Part shown: positions 35,101 to 47,100 of the stretch, piece by piece
Layout: each line of letters begins with the position of its first letter
Position numbering within the stretch: the first letter of the stretch is position 1
Assembly (NCBI GenBank): GCA_030141605.1
Contig: JAQGDQ010000244.1
Span: 273,745-337,744, forward strand
Length of the DNA stretch: 64,000 bases
Origin: Tubiluchus corallicola
Taxonomy: Eukaryota > Priapulida > Priapulimorpha > Priapulimorphida > Tubiluchidae
Direction of reading: 5' to 3'
Notes under the pieces: generated by a model
What the model saw: only the letters and a program-made list of their open reading frames with translations
What the model was told of the DNA's origin: nothing
Databases searched by the model: none
Translations under genes and position numbers: made by a program

Positions 35101-38100
35101 AAAAGCTTTCATGCTGATTAGTATAATTATGTCACCTTGAGTATGCTGAGATTGTAAGAATAAAAACGTCTCCAAGTGGACATATAAAAATTGATGCTGC
35201 CGATAGCACCATGACCGTAAAACATTATTTTAATTTGGTATTATCTTTTTGTAATTTGCACTTGAATAAATTAATTACCGATTTATTCAAAGTAATGCAT
35301 CTACATTTGACTTACCTAAGTCACATTTGAGTTACCAAAACACAATCGAAATTCCTATGTCTACATTTGACTTACCTAAGTCACATTTGAGTTACCGAAA
35401 CACATTACAAATTCTTATGCCTACGTTTGACTTACCTAAGTCACATTTGAACTTTCCTGTGTCTACATTTGACGTGTAAAACCTATACAATAAAAAGTAG
35501 TGCAGTGAGCATTAAACAATTGTCTTTTGACGTCAACGGAACAGTGACTAAATTTCACGAGTAATTTATTAGCTCTCCCGTACTAAATTGAACATCGTCG
35601 TAATATATCTAAATCATCTCTATTGTCTTCTGATATAATATGAGCCAGATATTTTTCTTTTGTACTAAGTACAAAACTTTTACACTGCAGAACAACAGAC
35701 CCAAAAGTAAACTGCTGTACGTATACAGAGAGAAATGCAACACGTTTAGTCTTATTCACATTTACACGAATATCATATTTTTTTAGCAAATTTATTAAAA
35801 ATATCTAGCATTTTTTACAAAGCTGTCGTGGTTATTGCCAAAAAAAACAAATGTCGTCAGCGTACATCAGAGATGATTAATGCAGCAGAGACTTCAGCAG
35901 AGATGTAAACCCACTTTTCGGATTAATAACAATCTTGTGAATTAAAAAGAGGTGATCAGAATGATATCTGAGCATGAGGCACTGTTTTTGCCTTGACTGA
36001 AGTTTAATGCTATACCCAGAATTCGCTTGCATTTATACAAATTCTGTTTTACGATCTTGCTCAAGGATGTGTTAATTACTAAGTCCGACATTAAATAAAA
36101 GAAAAAAACTAAGATGGTCGGTATGCGGTTTGATCTCTGACTAAGTCTTACATTGAAAGTGAAGGTATTTCTAAATCCAGTAACGTCTAGATAGGATCTT
36201 TTCATTGTTGCATTAAAGGAAAGAACAATACACTCAGTATTCTGGGTTTATTTCATTGTTATCACTTAAACATAGAAAAATATAACGAAGAAATTTGCAA
36301 AAAAGTTTTTATAAAGCTAAAATATACTCCCTCTGAATAGAAATTGGTAGTTGCCGCGATTCGTTTGAAAATTATGACGTAAGAGACATGATTTTTCGTA
36401 AGCGCATTGGTGGCTTTTCTTAAGCACGCGCTGCTTAAACGAATTCACATTTTTACAGCTTGCCAAATATTCTCGCAAAGTGTTACAAAATCAGCTATCT
36501 AATGTTTTTGTAAAAACTTGCTATAATTTTTGAGTGTTAGGCATGACAGCGTGTTACTTTTCTTCAACACAAATGACGTCATTGGAGGAAGAATGGGCAT
36601 TCAAAATGGGAGCGCCAAAGTATGAAGTGATCGCGACTTTAAAGTGATTTTACTAATTACACGAGACGCTTATTGCAGTTTTAGTACTAAATTCTTCTAA
36701 CATTTGTCGTGAACATTGAAATAAGCCTAACCTCCCCGTAGGCTTGACCTTTCCTTTATCTAAGACCAGCCGATAATTTTCATATTACCCCTATTAAATA
36801 TTGGTAGGCCGTCGTCAAACGACGGATCCGGCCCCACAGACAGACACAAAATCCAGACAAAATACAGAGAGATATTACAGTAGGAAATAAAATAAGTGAG
36901 TCATGAAAGTCCGTCGAGTCACTGCACATTATTCTTGCGCCGACGCCTCTTTTCTTTGAGATCTTCTATTCGTAGATGCTCAAAGTTGATCACTGCTCTC
37001 TTGCAGAGCGCTCTCCACTGCGTTCTGTCACTCGCCAGGGTCTCGAAGTTTTCTGGTTGGATGTTGCATTGATTCAGGGTATCCTTCAGCTGGTCTTTGT
37101 AACGCTTAAAGGGCCTACCGACCCTCCTTGCCCCTACTGCCAACTCACCAAACAGGAGAGTCCGAGGAATACGGTCCTCACCCATCCGGGACACATGACC
37201 AGACCAGCGGAGCCGTGCCGCAAATATGTGGGATTCAATGCCCCAGGCATTACAGCGACCCAAGACTTCCGTGTTAGGCACTCTGTCCTGCCAGCGAATG
37301 CCAGCTATCCGACGTAAACAGCGCATATGGAAACTGTCAAGTCCAGGTTTCGCAGTTGTAAAGTAGCACCGGTAGAATGGCTGCCTTGTAAACTGCCATC
37401 TTCGTTGCTAGGCGGACATCCCGGGTATTCCACAGTCTTCCTGACAGGCCCCCGAAGGTTGCTGCAGCCTTGCCAATTCTGGTGGTTATATCACAATCAC
37501 TAGAGCAATCATTTGTCACTGTGCCTCCCAGGTAACTGAACCGATCCACGACCTTTAGAGTTCTCCACGATCTCGATCGTTATAGCAGGTGCTGTAGGAG
37601 TTGTACCAGGTCTAGGCTGCACTAAAACTTCTGTCTTCTTCACAGACACAGTCAGGCCGAAACGGGTGGCTGATAAAGCGAAGTTGTCCATCAAAAATTG
37701 TGCACCCTCCATGGAATGACTGGCAAGTGCACAGTCATCAGCATACAGCAGTTCTCTTATCAAGGTGTAACACACCATCGTTCGCGCCTTGAAGCGGCGC
37801 AGGTTGAATACGCCGCCATCATAACGAAACCTGACCTCGACACCCCGATAGCACTCGTTGTAGGCATCGCGTATTACTGCAGCAATGACTATTCCAAAAA
37901 GCAGTGGGGCTAGTACACATCCCTGCTTAACACCGTTGTTGACTGCAAACCCCTATTACCCCTATTACTCCTGTGACAATTACTAAGCTAAAGCTACGCG
38001 TCCATTGCCCCATTTCCATTATTCTGATTTTGCCAATGCAGGATACTGTTAGACTCACCGTAACCTATTACATTACGAGGGGTAAATAATTTGTATGTTA

Positions 38101-41100
38101 TTCGCTTTTACAATTCCTGTCTGCACATTAAAAAAATTAGTAAATAATTCACTTCGCTTCGATCCTACAGTTATTTACTAATATGTTTTATAAATCAATT
38201 CTTTTTTAATTGAATGTTAATTCTGACATTTGTATCTTTCAGTTCTTTGCACTTCACCGGATGGCGACGTCGAAGCATCCATTTGCAAAAAAGCAGGATA
38301 TGTGGCGCACCCTACAGACTGTTCTACGTACTATCTGTGCCATCGCGGTGTAGGGAAATTGATGCACTGTGGTCTGGGTTTACACTGGAACACTGAGAAG
38401 TCTTCGTGTGACTGGCCCTACAATGCAAAATGTACGCACAAGTTACAAACAGAGAAAAAACTGAAAGAAAAAGGTGAGTTCTTTTGCTGTATGTACTTTT
38501 ACATGGCGTTCTTATTGTATTATGTAGGTTTTCACTATAGGCTTACAATACTCGCCGTTTACGGTAGTTCGCCCATTGTTAGTTAGTAATGCCAAAATGT
38601 GTCCCCGCTAATATGGAACAACACACTTCAGGGATTTGGTAAACAAAGACTGGTCACCCAACCTATACAATCAATGGTGGGCAGACTCAGTGTTGCTTCA
38701 TCTTCGACGCTCGCCTTTCGAAATATACGATATTTATTGAAAATTTTTACTTAACGATACGTTAAAGGAATATGATTTTTCATATTCTATCCCATTTTTA
38801 AGTCCGATAAAAAGTATACATTTTAACACGATTAATACTGCAAAAGCGGTTCTGCAAAAATTAAATAATAGATTAAAAACTTAATTAACGGCGGGCGAGC
38901 CCAACTATTGATGACATCACAAACTAACATATTTTTCAACAGCAAAAACATTCCATGAGTGTGTTGCACGTGCTTAAGAAAGCAAAAATTGCCGTACAGT
39001 GCTGCTGTAAGCTATTCAGTGTGTTGTACTAAAACTAGCCAAGCTTTAAGATAAAAATTCAAATTTCAAATTTACCGCTGTGCTCTCGCATGAGCTGTCG
39101 AACGTGTGTAGTTCGTCACAATCTGAAATGGTACAGCACCTGTTTTTGTGCAATGCGTTTCCGAAATGCAGGTGCTAGTGCCCGTCTAATTACCAAATGG
39201 AGAAATGCATGTAACAACGAAGAACTAGTGACGCGAACGTGAAATTGCGTTTGTGTGGTAATAATTCTTTCACGTAAGTCATTTTTGAAAAAAATAGTAT
39301 GTTACTTTTCAATATTTTAAAGAGTAGATTGTTTTGACCTACAGTTTAAGATTGGGCCTGGTTTTGCTTTAACAAGTCTTAAACGCAACACTGTATTTTT
39401 CTGCTGGTTGTTGTATTAAAGACCGTTGAATTAAAACAGGAGTTCTACACAGTTCTAAATTATTTGTTAGCTAAAAATCTCAATCTGGATCTAAATTTCA
39501 TTTATCCACAGCAATCTGCTAAAACGTGCAATTTAAACTGTGAATTTGATGTTATGAAAATTTTAAAGTGTTTTTTAAATTAAATTGTGTTGAAAGAAAA
39601 ACATTTGTGCCAAAACGCATTGAACTTTTCTGCTGTGGCAAGAACTGGCGCGCGTTTATAGTCGTGTTATAAATTGATTAGAAAACGTTGCTCTTATATT
39701 ATTTATTGTGTTTGTTTGTGTGTTTGTGTGTCTGTGTGTCGTCCTATCTAACATGCTAATGTGTTTTTATGTACAGTTTTAGCTAAGCGCTTCACAGTTG
39801 TTCGATATTTCACCGCTCGTGAACGGAAATTATTTTACGAAACTTAATAATTTATATATAGAGACATCAGACTACAGTTCTTGCTTGCTTTAGGGTGGGA
39901 TAGGCGAGCTGCTCATAATATTAAACTGCCAAATGACATACTTAGTCGTGGCTGGAAGAGGCACAGATCACCTGAGAAGTTCATTAAGAGTGATAAGGTG
40001 CACTTGTCCAAATTCAAAGGTAGAATTTTTTGCATGCATGCTTAATTTTAAAAGGAAACAACTGAAAAAATTTTCAACACCTTGTTGTAGTACTAAGCAT
40101 TACGCTTAGCTGTTTGAAAGACTTATGTAAGTGGAAAAGAAAATTGTTAATAATTTGCACCAACTGGTAAAACGTGTCTGTTTCACTATCCCAGCGTGTG
40201 CCAGAAACGTCAGTGGTTCACCAAAAAAGAGGCATTATTTCTGTTATTAACAATGTTAAGCAATTGAAAGACTTATGTAACTGGAAAAGAAAATTGTTAA
40301 TAATTTGTACCAATTGGTAAAACGTGTCTGTTTCACAATCCCAGCGTGTGCCAGAAACGTCACTGGTTCACGAAAAAAGAGGCATTATTACTGTTATTAA
40401 CAATGTTAAGCAATTGAAAGACTTATGTAACTGGAAAAGAAAAATGTTAATAATTTGCACCAACTGGTAAAACGTGTCTGTTTCACTATCCCAGCGTGCG
40501 CCAGAAACGTCACTGGTTCACCAAAAAACAGGCATTATTACTGTTATTAACAATGTTAAGCAATTGAAAGACTTATGTAACTGGAAAAGAAAATTCTTAA
40601 TAATTTGCACCAATTGGTAAAACCTGTCTGTTTCACTATCCCAGCGTGTGCCAGAAACGTCACTGGTTCACCAAAAAGAGGCATTATTACTGTTATTAAC
40701 AATGTTAAGCAATTTATACTTTTGCTTTGGTAGGGATGTGTGTCCCAGGATTCTTGGGAATGCTCTGATTATTTTATCAAACTTTACACATGTTTTCTAA
40801 ATTTGTTTCAAAGGATTTACCGTCGAAATGGCTGCGCCTAATTGTCATCTAGGGAGTTTAAATTTAAAAGTTTCATGCAGTGGTACTGCTGACACAAGCT
40901 CCATGTGCAATAAACCAACATGCAAGTGATACAAACTTTCAAGACGAATTTTTTAACATTATGTAGTATCTTCAGTATCTTCATTATTATATTATTCTAT
41001 TTTTTTTTCATCATTTTGACGGTACCCGAAAAATTTGGTGATTACACGAAAAAAAAATGTGTTTGTCCGAATTCAGGGGGCTTCAGCTCCCCCAGCCCCC

Positions 41101-44100
41101 TGTCACGTACACCTATGGTCATGGCGAATGACATTTACTGTTCAGAAAGTTGATAAAAACATTTTTAAAAATAATTTAAAATTAAATGAATTGTTATTAA
41201 TAATTAGTTAGTAATCAATAATAATAATTGGAATTGAAATTATTACAATGTTTATTGAATAGCGTATGATAACATTAGAAAAAGAAAGGGGGCGAAAAAC
41301 GTAGAAAATGTAAAAACTGAGCAAGCATCGCTTCTACAGACAATCAAAAATGACTGACACGCTTTCACAGCCTATATTTTTTCAAAATGAGCAGTTAATA
41401 AGATGCAACGATTCATCTTTGTCTGTTTAAATAATTCTTCGCAATTTTGGACAGTTTAATTTCGTCTCTGAATCCGCTCTATTCGCCTCAAGCTACTAAC
41501 TGTAATTACGTGCAATTAGATTTGAAGGCCAACTGGCTTGTAAAGATGGCGCTTTATAACGCACGCTGTAAGACTCTTACTGTCCATTACTTCTTCAGAC
41601 CAAAAATAATCAAGCAACCAAGTTATGATGTTAAAAATTCACTGACTTTTAGTAATAGTTTCGGATTTGTCCCAGAATTACAACAACTTACTGAAAAACA
41701 AGGAAATTTTAACGCTAATAAATTGAAAAATTCATTATCGTTAACTTGGGTAGCAATTACTTACGATTATGCAAAAACGTATTTCGACTGCTGTAATTTT
41801 TAACATATTGGCCAGTCAAGAGAACGAATTTAATTTTTCTAATTTTTTAGTGATAAAATTTCATTGTTTTTCAATTATGTTATTTTGATCCTGCAGATGG
41901 GAGAAATCCCGAAATATTGATGAAAGCAAGCAACGAATTTCTAACATCAAAGCTTCGTCGATATTTTCTTATTTTTGGTTAGAAGAACCAATTGGCAGCA
42001 AAATTCTTAAGTTACCCAACCACATATGCCTGTAATTATAGGCTATGCGGTTTGGACAAGTTTGAGTTCAAGTCCAGAGAAGTGCTCAAGAAGGGGGGGG
42101 GGAAACGAATTTTAAGATTTATTTCCTGTAGATTTGGTGGCGATAAAACGATTCATGTCATCCATTGGATTCGATCTGCTTCTCAATGATCTGTACAAAT
42201 GACCGAATCATAATGGTAAAGTATTCATTAGGTTTAACACTTACTATCTGCACATTGTGTGGACGGTACGGTTATTATTTCTATACTTTCCTGGTTTTCC
42301 TCAGGTGAGCCGGAAGGGCCTTGTGCACAAGGAAGAAACTGCTCACTTCCTGTTTGCTCCTGTGCCACAACCAGACCTCCGGGAGCACTGGCGCTGAGAG
42401 AAACGCCACAACTGGTTATGATAACTTTTGACGATGCTGTCACTCAGTATGACTATGACGTGATCTTTAGTAGGGTGAGTTGATGATTCTCAAGGCTTAT
42501 GATAGCTCAACGTAACTACTGCTTAATGTTCACAATCAAGATGTCTATGTCTTTTACCAAAATTTACTTCTTTGACATTTTCACTGAGATTTGTCATCTA
42601 ATTATAGCATATCAAGTCATATCTTTCAGCTATAAGATTATTTATTTATTTATTTCAGTTCTTAAACGTTACGTGTCTTAAGCCATAAAATACAATTACC
42701 AATAAAACCAATCATAAAGTCATGAATCTACTTCGTGTAGCTTATTTACAAAAATTAAATAGAGCACGTGTTCTTGAAGGATGGTTTTTCATGTACTACC
42801 CCATTTTGAAGTACGGTGAAAAGTATACATTTTAACAGCAATAATACTGCAAAAGCGGTTCCCATAATTAAATAATAGATTAAAAACTTAATTAACGGCA
42901 GGCGAGGCCAACTTTTGATGACGTCACAAACTAACACAATTTTCAACAGCAAGAACATCCTATGAACTTGTTGCACGTGTTTGTGAACGCGAAAATTGAA
43001 GTACAGTGTTACTGTAAGATATTCAGTGTGTTGTACTAAAACTAGGCATGTTTTAAGATAAAAATCCAAATTTCTAATTTATCGTTGTGCTCACGCATGA
43101 GCGGTCGAACGTGTGGAGTACGTCACAAACTAACACATTTGAACTGAAAGGTATAGCGCTTATTTTTTGTGCAACGCTTTTTCGAAATGCAGGCGCTAGT
43201 CCCCGTCTAACTATCGAATGGCGAAATGCATGTAAAAGCGAAGAACTAGTAGCATAAACGTGAAATTGTGTTTGTGTAGTAATAATTCTTTCACGTAAGT
43301 CATTAATGAATAAATGTGCACAATATCTGCATAAATGACATACTTGAAAAGTACATTAAAATTTCACTCAATGGGAAAATTTTTTAGAACATATATAAAC
43401 GTCAGCATGTTAAATTACATGTTTTAAGAAACCATTAGAAGAGCTTAAATCACGGCATTTAATGTACACTTACGCAAAATAATTTTAAAATGGTTAATAT
43501 CATTTTCTACACAGTTTGTAAAAGCTCGGGTACCATATCTATGGTTGAGGAAATTTACCATAGCAGTGTAATATGCATATTTTAGCTTATCAAAGAAATG
43601 ATGAACAGTATGACTCAAATATAATAAGTTTAACATCCGATGTACAATAAGAATCTATCTTTAGGAGTAGAAGAACTTACACTGTTAGCTGCAGATAGGA
43701 GTGGGTGGAATACTCTAATAAATGTTGATGCCTCAATGCCTACAATAGGTGGAATGAGAGTATAAAGAAGAAGAAGAAGAAGAAGAAGCGTACAATGAGA
43801 AACATAAGAAAAAAAGACTATTTGCTATGACATAAAATAAGCGAAGTTGATTAAGAATATCATCGTCATCTTTTCCACTATTTGATAATCTGTGACCTGG
43901 GTACTTGAATGGAGAGAAAATTGTATTTGAATGCACATCCCTACTACTTAAAGAGAGAGAAAATTGTATTTGAATGCACATCCCTACTACTCAAAGGGAG
44001 AGAAAATTGTATTTGAATGCACATCCCTACTACTTAAAGGGAGAGAAAATTGTATTTGAATGCACATCCCTACTACTTAAAGGGAGAGAGAATTGTATTT

Positions 44101-47100
44101 GAATGCACATCCCTACTACTTAAAGGGAGAGAGAATTGTATTTGAATGCACATCCCTGCTACTAAAAGGAAGAGAAATTGTATTTGAATGCACATCCATA
44201 CTACTCAAAGAGAGAGAAAATTGTATTTAAATGCACATCCCTACTACTTGAATGGAGAGAAAATTGTATTTGAATGCATATCCCTACTACTTGAATGGAG
44301 AGACAATTGTATTTGAATGCACATCCCTACTACTTAAAGAGAGAGAAAATTGTATTTGAATGCACATCCCTACTACTTGAAGGGAGAGAAAATTGTATTT
44401 GAATGCACATCCCTACTACTTAAAGAGAGAGAAAATTGTATTTGAATGCACATCCCTACTACTTAAAGGGAGAGAAAATTGTATTTGAATACACATCCCT
44501 ACTACTTAAAGGGAGAGAGAATTGTATTTGAATGCACATCCCTACTACTTAAAGGGAGAGAGAATTGTATTTGAATGCACATCCCTGCTACTAAAAGGAA
44601 GAGAAAATTGTATTTGAATGCACATCCATACTACTCAAAGGGAGAGAAAATTGTATTTGAATGTACATCCCTACTACTTAAAGGGAGAGAGAATTGTATT
44701 TGAATGCACATCCCTGCTACTAAAAGGAAGAGAAAATTGTATTTGAATGCACATCCATACTACTCAAAGGGAGAGAAAATTGTATTTGAATGCACATCCA
44801 TACTACTCAAAGGGAGAGAAAATTGTATTTGAATGTACATCCATACGAAGTTTCCACACGAAGTTACATTACTTAGCATTACGCTTACGTGTTTGAAACA
44901 CTTATGTAACTGGAGAAGGAAAATTTTTAATCATTTAAAACATTCGCGTCACGTGGTAAAACTCGCCTTCCCAGGGTGCACTACTGGTTCACCAGAAAAC
45001 GCACTGTTGACCTTAATGACAACATAAAGTAATTACACGTTTGCTTACTTAATGAAGAGTGTACTACGAATGCCGTGATTATTTTTTAGACATTATTCAA
45101 TGTTATCTAGACTTGTTTCAAATGACTTGCTGTTGAAATGGCTATCGGTCATCGTGGGAGTTTAAATTTACAAGTTTTATACAGAGTTTCTGCTAAACAT
45201 TTGCTGAAACCTTCGCTAGGTGAACTTAGTTGGTGTAGTTTTAAGTGCATATGCGTAAACAAAATAAATAAGAATGTTCGAAAAGTTTTATTATGTGTAC
45301 TTTCTTATCAAAAGTGTAACGATAAAGACAGATAAATTGCAATCGATTTTCCTAGTAAAGATTTCTAAAGACAAAAACAGGATTTTAGAGACGTTCATAC
45401 CGGCTCGTTTTAACAGACAACATTAGCACTAACGACTACTTGGCGACTTTCAATAAAACAGATAAGGACGCTACACACTAATTTCAAATTTATGATATAT
45501 ATAGGTTTTACATGTCAAATGTAGACCTACGTTAACTCAAATGTAGATTTAGGTAATTCAAATGTGTCTTGGCAACTCAAATGTAGACTTGGGCAGTTGA
45601 AATGTGTTAACAATGGTTTTCAACAAATCTTAAGCGTTTTTGGTAAGTCAAATGTAGACACATGTCAAGTCAAATGTGACATTGGTATCTCAAATGTGGA
45701 TAGGTGTTAAAGTTTAAGGATGTTAAATTTAATCTTCTTTAATTTCAATTTAATAATTGCTCTTAAGTTAAAATAACAACGTTATAGGTCACATTTGAGT
45801 TACCAAAACACATTCGAAATTCCTATGTCTACATTTGACTTACCTAAGTCACATTTGAACTTTCCTGTGTCTACATTTGATGTGTAAAACCTATAATATA
45901 GGTAAGGACGTAACACACAAACAACAAATAACATATAGGGTCTACGCCCTGGTGTTGGCAGTCGCTAGACTCGAACTCAAGACCTCGTCACTGCAAATCA
46001 CTCGACCACCCAACCCTTCTGTCTAACGTATTTAAACAAGCATTAACTCTAGTATGATTATCAGTACATATTTGCTTACACAAACTCACATTTTTTGCAG
46101 TTATTCAATAACAAGAAAAACCCCAATGGATGTCCAATATCTGCTACTTTCTTTGTTTCGCACAAGTACACCGACTACGTTTTAGTGAATAAATTGTGGA
46201 CAGAAGGTCACGAGATCGCTTCCCACTCAATAAGGCAAGTATTTTTTTCATTTTCTAAGTAATGGTTTCTTGATTGTTTTATCATGCAAAAAATAGAGAC
46301 TTGCCAGTATTATTCTCATCCTGTAACGTAACGTAGGAGGGTTAACTACTTTTACTGTTTTGAATAAAATAATTTAGTATCTTACGCCAGCTCAGTTTGT
46401 ACACACACACGCACGCACGAGCTTGAGTTAAATGCACAAATGTTTTTTGTAAAATTCCAAAAGTTGCCGTCTTGAATCAGTCTTCAACAACGAGGCCTGC
46501 CCAACGTTAGGGGCGTCCTAGTCTGATTGAGAAGGTATTGCTTCGTTATTGCTTCCGACTTGTTGAAAATTTTTGTCTCTTTATTTAATTCGTATGGGGG
46601 GGGGGAGTATTTACCATAAGCTGACTAGGCTGTGCCCTAGGTAGAGCACCAGCGCTAAAAAATTCTTATTCAGAGTGTATTCTTTCATATTCATACAGAG
46701 CGCGTTTTATAACACGCTACAAGCAATTACTCGGATCAATTTTATTTAAGCGTCAAATAACAAACAAGTGAAATTATTACATGATTGTTGGTGCTACACC
46801 AGAAGAGTTGCGTGATCTATTTAGGTCTATGCACCTTGCTTAGATCTATGCAAATATGTATAATTAACAATAACCGTGTAGGTGCTAGGTAATACAGCTT
46901 CTAGTACACCACAAACAATCCTGTGTAAGTCTTTCTATATAAGCACCCATAATAGAAATGGGTGGAACTGAATTTTTAGCTCAGGACGTCGCAATGTATT
47001 CTTGATACGGGCGTGAATTCGCACAGCGGTACTATTTTTCTGTAACGGCGTAGATCCGTTATTACCAGACAAATGTGAAACATCCACCCATTAGTATTAA

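Larger units (their letters stand above)
36797..37953 (-). mobile_element. 5'-truncated LINE with 14-bp target duplication
   Basis: On the minus strand it runs from the RT ([13 protein letters not shown] near 37925, LLYADD near 37745) through FSYLGGTV and [13 protein letters not shown] to KRRRRKN, then a roughly 110-bp 3' UTR. The direct repeat TATTACCCCTATTA flanks it at 36783-36796 and 37954-37967. Three different frames are used, so at least two frameshifts are present. No poly(A) tail. A 7-bp-stem hairpin lies 12 nt from the 3' end. Confidence 0.92.

Noticed and set aside
45935-46035. Functional tRNA gene on the minus strand
   Set aside because: A and B boxes are present, but acceptor-stem pairing and a clear anticodon arm are lacking; called as tRNA-derived only.
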